A stretch of DNA of 64,000 nt from Lithodes maja (lineage: Eukaryota > Arthropoda > Malacostraca > Decapoda > Lithodidae), in NCBI GenBank assembly GCA_037953745.1, contig JBAKBP010001418.1, positions 62,001 through 126,000 on the forward strand. Direction: 5' to 3'. Below are positions 9,243 through 19,955 of the stretch, in pieces. The position numbers were made by a program, and so were the translations under genes. Position 1 is the stretch's first letter, and every line of letters starts with the position of its first letter. Under the pieces are notes generated by a model. That model made no database searches and was not told where the DNA came from. It was given only the letters and a program-made list of their open reading frames with translations.

Positions 9243-12200
9243 ATGGAACCATCTGCGAGGAAGAGAGCACGGATCGACTGTATCATCCACTGCTCTGATG
9301 ATGACAGCGATGCTCTGGTGTCACCACAGGATTTGGACTCCTGGAACACATTGCTCAGGGCTGCAGAAATCAGGCAGCATGATCCAGTCCTGGAAGCAGC
9401 CAAGGGCCTTGAAGAAGGAGGAATACCACACATACATTATCACCGTAAATGTCGTAGTCTCTTTACAATGAAGAAGTCACTGGATTCTATCCTTGCCAAG
9501 GGTGTCAAGATAGAATCAGCAAGCGTCGACCCCAGGAGGAGGGCATCAAGGGATGCCCCTAGTACTAGCAGGGTGTATGCCAAAGGATGTATCTTCTGCG
9601 AGAAGTCAAGCAAGTACATAAAAACAACAAAGACAAGGGAGCCACTCATACAGTGTGTTGAGCTACGAGCAGATGAGAAGATTCGCAGAGCAGCAATAAG
9701 GAAACTCAACCAGAGAATCCTTGGTTTAGTTAGCAGAGACCTTGTTGCTGCAGAGGGTCACTACCACAAGTCGTGCTACAAACTCTTCACAAAAGATGAT
9801 TTCCCAGCGGCCTCCAGGTCGGGTGCAGGTGAAAATCAGGAAGAAAGCGAGGAAGCACGCTACGAAGAGGTTGAGACAGAAGCCCTCGAGGAACTCTGCT
9901 TGTATATAAGGACCAAATTATTCCCCAACCCAGAGGTACTGCCTATGACAAACCTCACATCTAGGCTTGAGAGATCCATGATGTCCCGTGGTATTATCCA
10001 ACTGAAACCAGCGACAAAGAAACATGTTCGCCGAAAGATTGAAACCGAGTTTGGAGAATCACTACGCTTTGTCCCAGATGAGAAAGGAAAGCTTCTAATC
10101 TATCCACGCAGCCTCTCAATGGACGACCTTGCCCGGCAAGCACACAAAATGGCAAAAGACCTGCAAGAAGCAAGAGCAGCTAACTCTGAAGATGTCTTAA
10201 CCAAAGCAGGAATGCAGCTGAGGAATGAGATCAATAAACAAGATGTGAGTCAGCCATGGCCTCCCGATACAGATCAGAATGTCATTCCTGCAGCAGTCAC
10301 TCAATTCCTGCACACCCTGCTGACAGGAGAGTGTGAGTGTGAAACTCCCTCTGAAAGAGCTCAACGTCTTGCCACTTCCTTTGGCAGTGACTTGGTCTTT
10401 GCTGTTACCAGTGGCAAGACAAAACCACCCAAGCACGTACTGCTGACCAATGCTGTAAAGTCTTTGACAGGAAACACAGAACTGATCCGAACTCTGAATC
10501 GTCTTGGTCACTGTGTGTCTTACTCAATGTTTGAGGAGATCGATACAGCCCTTTGTATCCAGAAGCTGGAATGCTCAAAGGATGACATTCCACTGCCAGC
10601 AAACATCTACCCTGGTGTGTTCACAACCCTGGCCTGGGATAACATTGACCGACTTGAAGAGACCCTAAGTGGAGCAGGTACTTCTCATAGAGTCAATGGC
10701 ATTGCTGTCCAGTCCAAGGTTGCAGGCTCTGTGCCAGAGAAAGTCCTGCCAGAGATTACCAAGTCCAAGATAAGAAGCATCACTCAGACATCATCAATGC
10801 TGCCAATATACAATGTTGGGCGGCGGGCAGGGCCACCTAGGATTGAGACTGCGTATGTCGACACTACCAAGGAAGTCCAGGATTCAAAGACAAAGAACCA
10901 TATCTGGCTTCTTACTCGAATGTCAGACCATGAGGACCAGTCCATCAGCAGTTGGACTGGGTTCAACATCAAAATGCGCAGAGACATTGCAGTGGTTCAG
11001 GACACTGTAAGCTACCTGCCCACTATCAATGCTCCCGCAACAGAAATGTCCACCGTTAATGAAATCTTGGAACAAACGCATGCTATCATGCAGTCCTTAC
11101 AGCTTAACAAGATTGTGTGCGTGTTTGATCAAGCACTCTATGCCAAAGCTGCCGAAGTTATCTGGAAACAAGAGAAGTTCAAGAACATTATCATCAGGAT
11201 GGGCGTCTTCCACACAATCTGTAATCTCATCTCCACCATAGGAAAGAGGTTTCAAGATGCAGGTCTTAGAGATCTGTGTGTGGAATCAGGTATCATCGCA
11301 GAAGGATCAGTGTCAGGAGTGATGAACGGCAAGAGGTACAACAGAGCAGTGAGACTACACAAGCTCGTGTATGAAGCACTGATGAGGCTTGCATGGAAAG
11401 GCTTCCTTTCATGGCTAGAAGAAAACCATTCAAGGGACATACACCATCTAGATGAAACACTGAAGGACATCAACAGCTTTCACAGCAATGTGTCTCAGGG
11501 ACTCTTTCAAGAGCTGATGGAGAGTGAATCATGCACACATATCATGAAGCTTTTCCAAGTTTATCTTGAGACCCTCAGAGATGAACACAACCTCTCAGCA
11601 TTCTGGATGTCATACCTGGACATGGTTGAGATCATGCTGGACTTAATTCGAGCCTCCAGAGAAGGCAACTGGATGCTCCACCTAGGAGCAATCCGACAGA
11701 TGATACCGTGGTGTTTTGCCTATGACAAAGTGAACTATGCCCGGTTCCTAACCTACTACTATGCCTTGATGTCTCGACTGCCCATTGAACACCCAGAGGT
11801 CCATGAACACTTCATGCAAGGTGGCTTTTCGGTCCAGATCGGTAGCAAGAATCCCTTTGGACGGATCCCTGTGGACCAGACAATCGAAGAGACGATCAAC
11901 AAAGACACCCAGACACCAGGGGGCACAAAAGGCTTCAGCCTGAAAGGCGGAGCTGTCGCCAGGTACTACCTGACATCGGAGTATCGCAGCAGGTACTTAA
12001 GGCAGCTCAGGACTATGGTAGTAGGCCAAAAGTATACTGACTTCAGCCACCCAGACCTACAGATGGCCAGGATTAGAAGAGATGAGGCCGATGTCCAATC
12101 TTTAGTTCAACTGATGGAGACCAGCTGGTTGAACCCCTTCAACGCAGAGCAAGAAGATCTTGTCAGTTTGTCAACTGCGACTATGGCACCACCAGAAGTT

Positions 12201-13880
12201 GTCAAAGACCTTCTAGGGGCCTACAGAATAGGAGAGGATGCATATCAAGCCTTCAAGGAAGAGCGCCTGGAGATCGATACGCCAACTATACAGTTTCATG
12301 ACACGATGACGAAGACGAAACTGAGAACGTTCACTAACATCAGAATGAAGCCACGCTCACAAGACCATGCCAAGGAGGCTATCTTAAAGGCTGACAGGAA
12401 CCTATTTGGCCAGATGATCCTTGTTGCCGAGAACAGAAAGCTCAAAATGAGTGATGTCTTGGCTCATCCCCTTGGGCCTTTGCCTTGGGCACTTGCCAGC
12501 GGTGATGGGTCTCTCCGCAAGACCAACAAGGCTGCCCTAGCAAAGGAGTTAGAGAGGAATGTTTCTCCTGCAGAAGTGATACCCGAGCCCTCTGCTACCA
12601 TAATTGATGGGATGAGCCTGGTCCACAAACTGAAGGGAAACGACAAAACTTTTTCACAGCTTGCAGGTACAGCACTGAGTCACGCTGTTCATGAAGGTGC
12701 TAAGAGCAGGCGCATTGATGTTGTGTTGGATATCTACAAGGAGACATCCATCAAGGATGCAGAACGAGCCAAAAGAAGTGCAGGCACAGGAATTCATTTC
12801 AAGAACATTCAACCTGGGCACAACATCCAGCAGTGGAGAAAGTTACTCGGTAGTTCCTCCAACAAGGCAAGTCTTATCAAGTTCTTGGTAGAAGAATGGA
12901 AGGCACCACAGCACAGGGAGAAGCTCAAGGACAAGGAGCTGTATGTCACATGTGAGCAGCGCTGCTTCAAGATCACCAAAGAGCAGTGGGAAGAGGCTCC
13001 TGAGCTTAAGTCAACTCAAGAAGAAGCAGACACACGCCTTCTTCTCCATGCACTTCATGCAGCAGAATCTGGGAACAAGTCTGTCATCATCACTGCAGAA
13101 GATACAGACGTCATGGTGTTGTGTCTTGGCATGTGCCACAAGATCCCATCCCATCTGTTCCAGAAGTGCGGGACGAAGAACCGGACAAGATTCCTGGATA
13201 TCACCACACTGAGCCGCACACTGGGAGGCAGCGTGTGTGATTCATTGATTGGTATGCATGCCTTTACAGGCTGTGATACCGTCAGTGCATTCGCTGGCCG
13301 AGGGAAGATGACGACACTCAAGCAGGTGAAGATGGACAAGACATACCAGGATGCTTTTCACGAACTTGGACGCTCATGGGAAGTGTCTCCTGAACTCTTT
13401 GAGAAGCTACAGGAAATCACCTGCCACATGTACCTACCATCTACCCACACAACTAAGGTAAACAAGCTTCGGTATGAGCTGTTCTGTGCAAGACGTGGAG
13501 AGGTAGAGTCAAGTCAACTCCCTCCTTGTGAGGACTGCCTCTTCATGCATGCACTGCGTGCAAACTACCAGGCTGCGATCTGGAGGAGAAGTCTTCAGAG
13601 CCAGCCATTTGTTGCGAACCCAACAGACTGCGGTTGGATGACAGATGAGGACGGTAAGCTTGCCGTCAACTGGATGCGAGGCTCACCAGCACCAGATGCT
13701 GTTATGCAGCTACTGTCTTGCAAGTGTGTGCGGTCATGCGAACTCCCTAAGTGTACTTGCCTCAGCAATGGTCTAAAATGCACGGACATGTGCAGGTTAC
13801 AGACATGTCAGAACACGGCTATTGAAGAAGAGCCGGTGGCACAACAGTCAGATTCCGAGTCTGATGTAGATGATATTTAG
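9243..13880 (+). CDS. large Academ-like transposase with nuclease-like and CXC-type Cys-rich regions
   Basis: The protein is 1545 residues from the ATG at 9243. A further upstream in-frame ATG (9174) precedes a splice-acceptor-like TTTTTTGCAG ending at 9216, so I prefer 9243, with a 5' non-coding exon possible. Visible features in order: His/Cys block HYHRKCRSLFT (about 65), CIFC...C...HYHKSC (115-180), and WDNID (about 465) with VFDQALYAKA (about 629), candidate first and second catalytic acids of an RNase H-like core. Then come GVFHTICNLI (655) and GKRYNRAVRLHKLVYEA (700). Next is EEADTR ... AEDTDV ... FTGCDTVSAF (1258-1350), an acidic pattern like XPG/FEN-type nucleases. Last is a Tesmin-like Cys cluster, CKCVRSCELPKCTC...C...C...C (1490-1525). 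There is no internal stop. The domain reading is inference from motifs, and the superfamily call is moderate. Confidence 0.72.
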   Translation: MEPSARKRARIDCIIHCSDDDSDALVSPQDLDSWNTLLRAAEIRQHDPVLEAAKGLEEGGIPHIHYHRKCRSLFTMKKSLDSILAKGVKIESASVDPRRRASRDAPSTSRVYAKGCIFCEKSSKYIKTTKTREPLIQCVELRADEKIRRAAIRKLNQRILGLVSRDLVAAEGHYHKSCYKLFTKDDFPAASRSGAGENQEESEEARYEEVETEALEELCLYIRTKLFPNPEVLPMTNLTSRLERSMMSRGIIQLKPATKKHVRRKIETEFGESLRFVPDEKGKLLIYPRSLSMDDLARQAHKMAKDLQEARAANSEDVLTKAGMQLRNEINKQDVSQPWPPDTDQNVIPAAVTQFLHTLLTGECECETPSERAQRLATSFGSDLVFAVTSGKTKPPKHVLLTNAVKSLTGNTELIRTLNRLGHCVSYSMFEEIDTALCIQKLECSKDDIPLPANIYPGVFTTLAWDNIDRLEETLSGAGTSHRVNGIAVQSKVAGSVPEKVLPEITKSKIRSITQTSSMLPIYNVGRRAGPPRIETAYVDTTKEVQDSKTKNHIWLLTRMSDHEDQSISSWTGFNIKMRRDIAVVQDTVSYLPTINAPATEMSTVNEILEQTHAIMQSLQLNKIVCVFDQALYAKAAEVIWKQEKFKNIIIRMGVFHTICNLISTIGKRFQDAGLRDLCVESGIIAEGSVSGVMNGKRYNRAVRLHKLVYEALMRLAWKGFLSWLEENHSRDIHHLDETLKDINSFHSNVSQGLFQELMESESCTHIMKLFQVYLETLRDEHNLSAFWMSYLDMVEIMLDLIRASREGNWMLHLGAIRQMIPWCFAYDKVNYARFLTYYYALMSRLPIEHPEVHEHFMQGGFSVQIGSKNPFGRIPVDQTIEETINKDTQTPGGTKGFSLKGGAVARYYLTSEYRSRYLRQLRTMVVGQKYTDFSHPDLQMARIRRDEADVQSLVQLMETSWLNPFNAEQEDLVSLSTATMAPPEVVKDLLGAYRIGEDAYQAFKEERLEIDTPTIQFHDTMTKTKLRTFTNIRMKPRSQDHAKEAILKADRNLFGQMILVAENRKLKMSDVLAHPLGPLPWALASGDGSLRKTNKAALAKELERNVSPAEVIPEPSATIIDGMSLVHKLKGNDKTFSQLAGTALSHAVHEGAKSRRIDVVLDIYKETSIKDAERAKRSAGTGIHFKNIQPGHNIQQWRKLLGSSSNKASLIKFLVEEWKAPQHREKLKDKELYVTCEQRCFKITKEQWEEAPELKSTQEEADTRLLLHALHAAESGNKSVIITAEDTDVMVLCLGMCHKIPSHLFQKCGTKNRTRFLDITTLSRTLGGSVCDSLIGMHAFTGCDTVSAFAGRGKMTTLKQVKMDKTYQDAFHELGRSWEVSPELFEKLQEITCHMYLPSTHTTKVNKLRYELFCARRGEVESSQLPPCEDCLFMHALRANYQAAIWRRSLQSQPFVANPTDCGWMTDEDGKLAVNWMRGSPAPDAVMQLLSCKCVRSCELPKCTCLSNGLKCTDMCRLQTCQNTAIEEEPVAQQSDSESDVDDI

Positions 13881-14335
13881 GAGTAGTAATTTGCCATAAT
13901 AGTATGTACAAGCCCATGGCATGCTTAGTGTGTATTTACAGGACTTGTATTAAATGTGACAATTACTATATGCATTTTGTTGACATTTAGGCATTCCTGT
14001 CCCCAAATTTGACATTTTAAAAAAATTCGGAATTTTCGGTAGGGTATGTCTATTCAAGAAGTGATAACGACCATTAAGCTACCAATGTGCAAGGGCTATC
14101 ATATCAAAACATAAACTAGAGACATGTAGCAAGCTAAAAACACCTAAGAGAATTAGTCACCCCGGGTGGTACCGATATCCCAAAATTCGGGTCTTGGCTC
14201 ATGGACTAATATTGAAAACCGTTCTCCACACATCAGGGGACATTAACCCTCCAGCCCCGGTTATGTATTATATATATATTCCTCGAAACCCGGGTGTTTT
14301 GGCCGAAAAACGTCTAGGCTAGGCTACCGTATATT

Positions 14336-15547
14336 AGTTTGTTGTTGTTGTTGAAGACGTGTTTAATTTAAACTAGCCCTCTGGGCCGAGGCCCTCATAA
14401 GGCTAGTGGTCGGCGGGGGGATAGTAAGTCAAGTCATATAGGTCACTGGTCAGATTTCACCGTAGAGATTAAGAGCTGCTAAGAAATGACGGATGGCTAT
14501 GAACGAGAATGAATCTGAGTCAGAAAGGATGTCTTTTAAAGAGGTGTGTCGCAAGAAGCGACGTCTTTCAGGGCCGTACATGGGACAAACGCATAAAATG
14601 TGAGGGATAGTAAGAACTGTGTGACAATGGTGACATTCTGGCGGAGGACTACGGGGAGTGGTCATTAGATATCCATGAGTGAGTCTCGTGTGTCCTATGC
14701 GTAATCGAGTTAAGAGGGTTTGGTCAGCGCGACAGGGGCTGAGTGAAGAGGGCCACATGTGAATGTCGTCTTTGATGGAACGAAGGTGACCTCCCAAAGG
14801 TTGATCCCTCCATTCTGAGTGCCACTTTTCATGAATATGCCGTCGAACTACAGGAATTAGGTCATCCGATCTGAGGACAGTGGATGCCGGAGCACCTAGA
14901 CAGGCCTGTTTAGCAAGGGCGTCAGCACGTTCATTTCCCGCAATGCCTACATGAGCGGGGATCCAACAGAGGGTGATGGATCGAGAGCTGCATTTTAATT
15001 CGTGGATTTTCAGGATAACATCGATGATCAATGGGTCACGTGGGGCGTACTCTCCCAATGCTTGCAACACACTTTTTGAGTCACTGCAGATAACTATGTG
15101 AGGAGGATTGTTTGGAAGTGCAGAGATGAGGGTCAGGGCACCATGAATAGCCCACAACTCTGCAGTGAAAACGGTGGAACAAGGATGTAGGGAGCTTTGA
15201 TGGATACCATGCTCAGAAACCGCTGCACTACCTACGGCATCCGGAACCTTCGAACCATCAGTGTAGATGAAGGCAGCTGGAACATGACTATCAAGATGTT
15301 GTAATGCTAAGGTACGGCGTTGGACTGGAGTCACAGCCTCTACTTGGTCAGTCAAATGGAAACAAACTTCAGGGTGTTTAAGGATCCAGGGGGTAATTGA
15401 AATACAGGGGAGGGGCGAATGAGGTGTTGGAATATTGTAAGATGCAAGTAATTGGCGGGATAGGAGGGTAAAAGGCAAGGTAGTAGTAGGAGTAACACAA
15501 AAATCTTGGGAACGGAAAAGGTCCTTCAATGTGGGATCCTGTTGGAG
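14336..15547 (-). mobile_element. 5'-truncated I-like LINE with (CAA)n tail
   Basis: The 10-base direct repeat ACCGTATATT lies at 14326-14335 and 15548-15557. The insertion is on the minus strand, and its 3' end (left) is a (CAA)n tail, seen as GTTGTTGTTGTTG at 14339-14351. Next to the tail is an inverted repeat (CTAGCCCTCTGGGCC and CTCATAAGGCTAG, 14372-14405) that could fold in the RNA 3' end. E1 and E3 provide the uninterrupted sequence. Only the RNase H end of the element is present. Confidence 0.85.
14450..15529 (-). pseudogene. RNase H and zinc-knuckle C-terminus of an I-like LINE
   Basis: This frame of about 350 residues is open to the stop at 14450. It contains an RNase H domain with the expected acidic residues: YTDGSK (D1), FTAELWAIHGAL (E), CSDSKSVLQAL (D2) and GNERADALAKQA (D3), with the IPAHVGI block before the last. 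A CHHC-type knuckle follows (PECHHCHTVLTIPHILCVC). The N-terminal RT and endonuclease are missing through 5' truncation, so the first codons shown are only the broken edge. An RNase H domain after the RT fits the I/R1-like group. Confidence 0.8.
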
Positions 15548-15824
15548 ACCGTATATTCGTTAATCAGACTGCTTCCCGCATTCCCGCGCATCCCCAAGCG
15601 TAGCTGTGTTATTTACCTGTAGAATGGCATTAACCCTTCAACCCCGGGTGGTACACGTGTGTACCATTATGTTTTGACCCGAGGAACCCGGGTGGTACAA
15701 CATTGTACCATTGCTTGCGTATGTGCTTTCGAATGGCGCGCGTAAACATTTCGTTCCGTGGTCGCTAGGTGACGCCACCAGACACCATGTACGCCACCAA
15801 AACAGTCTCTACCCTGCCGCCAAC

Positions 15825-18750
15825 ATGGATACTAGCCCAAAAAGTGATTCCCCTGTGTCCGATTCCATGCTCCCTTCGACGCCTGCACAGGTTCGTCGCG
15901 CCCTAACGCAAAGGCATGTACAAGATGCGTTGACTCCCGGAGGTATTGAAATAGCTTTGAGGAGTTATGAACGTGGTGAAGGACAAAATAGTGTTGATGA
16001 CTTGGGCAGTGATAGCTCCGAGTCTCATCAGTCGCACTATAGTGAAGATTTAGACGATCTAGACGAAATTCATCAAAGAGACGCGCAATTTGTTGGATTT
16101 GAGCATGACGATGAAAGTGATGATAGTACTGAACGTGATATAGTTGTGCAAGGTGATGAGAGTGTAGTGAGAGTGAGCGAATGGGACAGCACTAGGTCGA
16201 CTGCCAAGTTTAGGTTGAGTGACACGACACCTAGCCCATCGCCAGCTAAATCCCCATTCAAGATACGTTTTTATAAGAAGCAAGTTCTTGAAAAGGCGGC
16301 CGCGGCAGCCAGGACAGAGGCCCTAAAACTTGGTGAGGGAGCAGTGCGTGAGGGTGCCAGTGAGGCTGAGCGTGAGGGTGAGGTTGACCCACCATTGTCT
16401 TCCTTATCTACCCACGCCACCCAAGTTGCCCCAGGCGCCCGCCATTCTTCCCCACCACCACCAGCACTGCCTAGGGTTGAGGACCCCCCCCCCCTTTCGT
16501 CCTATTTACCCCCTATTTCCCCCGAGAGGAGACATACTACTACAGAAAAGGGAAAAGGGAGAAAATATGTGAAAAAAGGAGCTACAAGTAGGTGCTCTTT
16601 GTTCGAGGCTCCCGCGGCTTCCACCCCTGCCGGTCCCAGCCATACGCCCCCGCAACTTTCCCCAGGATCCACCCCACCTCTCCAGCCTACAACAGAGGTT
16701 CCTGACGATGTATTTGACCTCGCATCCATACCTGCACCTACAGACACTGAACCAGTGCTGTCTACGACTCGTCGTAGGCCAAGGAGCACCGAACCTCTGC
16801 ATGAAGATGACAGAGCCTCACTTGCCACTCCTTCCCCACCTCGCCGACCTACACGCCGCCCATGCATCATTCGTTCCCCGCGAGATTATGAGGGGGGGTC
16901 TGAAGATGAAGGGCACCTCACAGATGACTCTGGCCATGATTACCTGGGTCCACCGTCAGGGCAAGATGACGGCTCTGACGACAACGACGATGACTTTATG
17001 GACATCGACGACCCTCAACCCAGACGCTTGGCCCAGGGCCGTCGTGCTCCTGGCCGCCCTGGCCGCCGGGCTGGGCCTGGGCGCCGTCGCGCTCCTGGCC
17101 GCCCTAGGGTGCGCGCCGCCAAAGTTCGTGGGCGTGCTGCCCCAGCTGCAGCTCCTCGTCAGCGTCGCCAGCAGGACCCATTTTATATTTTCAACTGGCA
17201 GGATGTGGCTGCTGATGAAGTGAATGACCCTGATGTAACCCCTTTTGATGAGGTACAGGAGGGTTCAGGAGTTACCCCAAGTTTTCCCGCAGGCCCCAAT
17301 GCTCCACCACATGAGCTTTTTGAGGCATTTTTTGATAAGGAGGTTACTGAGTTTGTCATAGAGGAGACAAACAAGCACCACCAAATCCAGGTGAACTTTT
17401 TTGGCAAGGTGACCAAGGGCCACATGAAGCGGTGGACCCCAGTGACTCATCCCGAGTTCATGGTGTTCCTGGCAATCACCATGCTAATGCCTCATGTAAA
17501 GAAGCACAGGTTGGCTGACTATTGGACCACCAAAGATCTGATATCCACCCCTGCCTTCGGGAAATACATCTCTCGGGACCGGTACCTCGACATCCTCGGA
17601 GTGCTCCATCTTGTCACCAACACCAACATGCATCTCTCTGACAAGCTGTGGAAGATTAGGACGTTGTACGAGATGATGCGAGAACGTTTCACGTCATACT
17701 TCACACCCTTCTGCAACTTCTGTATTGACGAGTCTCTTATGCTGTTCCGGAGGAAGCTGAGCTTCAGGCAGTACATCCCCTCAAAGAGACATCGCTTTGG
17801 TATAAAGTTCTTTGTGCTGTGCGATTGCCAAACTGGCTATGTCCTGGACTTCCTGGTCTACAGCGGGAAGGAAGGGGACGTGGAAATAGACCCCCCTCAT
17901 TGGCTTTGGCGGAGCAGTGGTTCAAGCCATGATGAACCGGTACTTCGAGAAGAATCACGTCCTCTACACGGACAACTACTACACGTCCCCCACTCTCTCA
18001 AAGTACCTCCATCAGCGCAAGACGGGGACTGTAGGCACAGTTAGAGCGAAAAGGAAGGGCATGCCAACTTTCCCTCCTAAAACCAAGAAAGGCGATGTCT
18101 TCAAGAAGAAGTCGGGACCCATTCTGGCTATCCACTGGCACGACCAGCGGAAGGTCAACCTCCTGAGCACCGTCCACAAAGGGGAAATGGTTGAGACTGG
18201 CAAGGTGGATCGCCGCACCCAAGTCAGGGTGACCAAGCCCGATGCTGTAATGGACTACAACATAAATATGAGGCTGGTGGACAAGTCCGACATGCAGATA
18301 GGCTTCATCGACTGTCTGCGTACCTCGTGCAGATGGTACAAAAAGTTCTTTCTGCACATGGTGGACATGTCAATGCTGAATGCCTACAATATCTACAGGC
18401 TTCGGAATCCGCGCACACCCAGGAAGTTCAGTAGCCTGCGGAGGTTCCAAAAACAGGTGTTGGTGGAGCTCCTGGACAGGTATGCTACGCCACAGAGGGC
18501 AGTGGCACAACCTGGGCGCCCCGTTCAGGACCGCATGCAGTGTGCACAGTATCTAAATGTGCACAAGCTCGGTTACCTGCCTCTGGAACGAGATGGAGTC
18601 ACCATTAGCAGAAGGCGGTGCCATGTCTGCTGGAACAGCCAGGTGAGGCCGAGGAAGCAGAAAAAGACCACCATGCAGTGTGTGGAGTGCCAGGTGTCAC
18701 TATGTGCTATACCGTGCTTTGCTGAGTACCACACCAAGCAGGAGTACTAA
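15825..18750 (+). pseudogene. piggyBac transposase, single-base frameshift (copy 2)
   Basis: This gene is homologous along its length to the intact copy 3 protein. The ATG at 15825 matches the start used there. One extra C in the run at 17890-17896 (six C against five) shifts the frame between the first and second catalytic aspartates, after GKEGDVEIDP. Reading resumes in the next frame from about 17898. All three acidic positions are still encoded: CIDESLMLF, YTDNYYTS and LVDKSDMQ. The C-terminal Cys-rich domain is intact and ends AEYHTKQEY at 18750. The lesion is recent and minor, and the element ends are sound, so it could still be mobilised by another copy's enzyme. Confidence 0.9.
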
Positions 18751-19532
18751 CTAATAATCATAGTGAAAGTACCAAAGACTGACAATATGTATGTATATAG
18801 GCAACAAGTGGAAATAAAACAATGTATTGTGATAAAAAAGTCATGTATTATGAAAACATATATAAATAAGTGAAAAAGACACAATACATTGTATATAAAA
18901 CGTTTACAAAGCATATAACTAAGTGAAAGTGACACATGAAATAATATTAGATGGCCAAAGTATAATAAACACCTGTGATAACGAATAATCAGTGCCTAAT
19001 ATAACAATAACCTACCTCAATTACTAATTAAAATGTAAAACTTGCAAACTAAACAAACCAAAATTGGGACAAGGACAATATAAAGTCAAATTAAATTATC
19101 AAAATCGCTATGTGGAAACAACGCTTACTAAAATGAAAACTATTAAATAAAAGAACACAATCCACCACATAGGGTGTACATTACTACATGAGCAAGTTAA
19201 TCTGTTTCCCAAGCAAACTAATCGCACATATAACAACGCACTATCGTCACGTTAAAGGAAGTAGTCAAGTTTGGGAAGTCCGGGACGTTCTGGCAAATTT
19301 GACTAAACTCTGCATGAATAAAGAAACTAAATGTTAAATGTCAAAATATTATTTAAAATCAAATTTGCAACATGACAAGACATTAACAATAGTACAAAAT
19401 ACAAATATTGATAAGATATCTATACTATTACAAAATAATATATAAAATACAGTACAGCACTCACTAACGATAGTGCTATCGGGTAGGTACCTGTAAGCAT
19501 AGCATGCCTCAAGTGACCCCTATCAATAACTA

Positions 19533-19669
19533 CGAGTAGCTTCGGTCACCCAGGCTTTATTGTGGTCGGCAGGGAGGGTTCTGTGTGGGCGCTCGGTTAT
19601 GGCCTTGGCCTTGCTCGGGGCCTTGGGGCTGTTCGGCCAGGCAGCTTGGGGAACAACAACAACAACAAC
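19533..19669 (+). mobile_element. 5'-truncated (CAA)n SINE
   Basis: A 137-bp 3' fragment of the same family as 60155-60672, ending GCAGCTTGGGG then (AAC)n. Flanking AACTA occurs at 19528-19532 and 19670-19674. Penelope copy 2 (about 47160-47170, TATCAATAACTACCCTAC) shows the site without it. Confidence 0.85.
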
Positions 19670-19955
19670 AACTACCCTACAAATAACCTACATTTATAGC
19701 ACAAATAAACTAAGGAAATCGCAAAAGTAAGCAATTGATACTATCGACAATGAATACATATAATATAAAGACAAATAATTGCAAAATATGAAGTAACAAC
19801 AGATTTAAACAAAGAGTACTCTTTTAACAAGAACAATAAATTTAAAAAATCATCAATATTAATATTAATAATAGAAAAAGAAAAAGATAAACAATAAATA
19901 CAGACAAAAAACAATAAATACAGACAAAAAGTAAGCAGAGGTTATACAAGAAACT

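Larger units (their letters stand above)
8620..14208 (+). mobile_element. Academ-like DNA transposon, apparently complete
   Basis: This 5.6-kb element has terminal inverted repeats starting TAGTCCATGAGCCA on both ends. After a 10-base gap, both share the 15-mer ATATCGGTACCACC(T/C) followed by GGGGTGACTAA. Weaker matches (GATATGATAGCC, GGTAGCTTA) extend to about 150 bp. The target duplication is ATA (8617-8619 and 14209-14211), or ATAT if the outer T is counted as target. DIRS copy 2 shows the empty site (GAGCCATATTAAACACC, about 57690). A 3-4-bp duplication and one very long transposase fit the Academ superfamily as I recall it. Confidence 0.75.

Noticed and set aside
9188..13789. Several minus-strand and alternate-frame open stretches across the Academ-like gene
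   Set aside because: They are short, lack domains, and are explained by codon bias of the long plus-strand gene.
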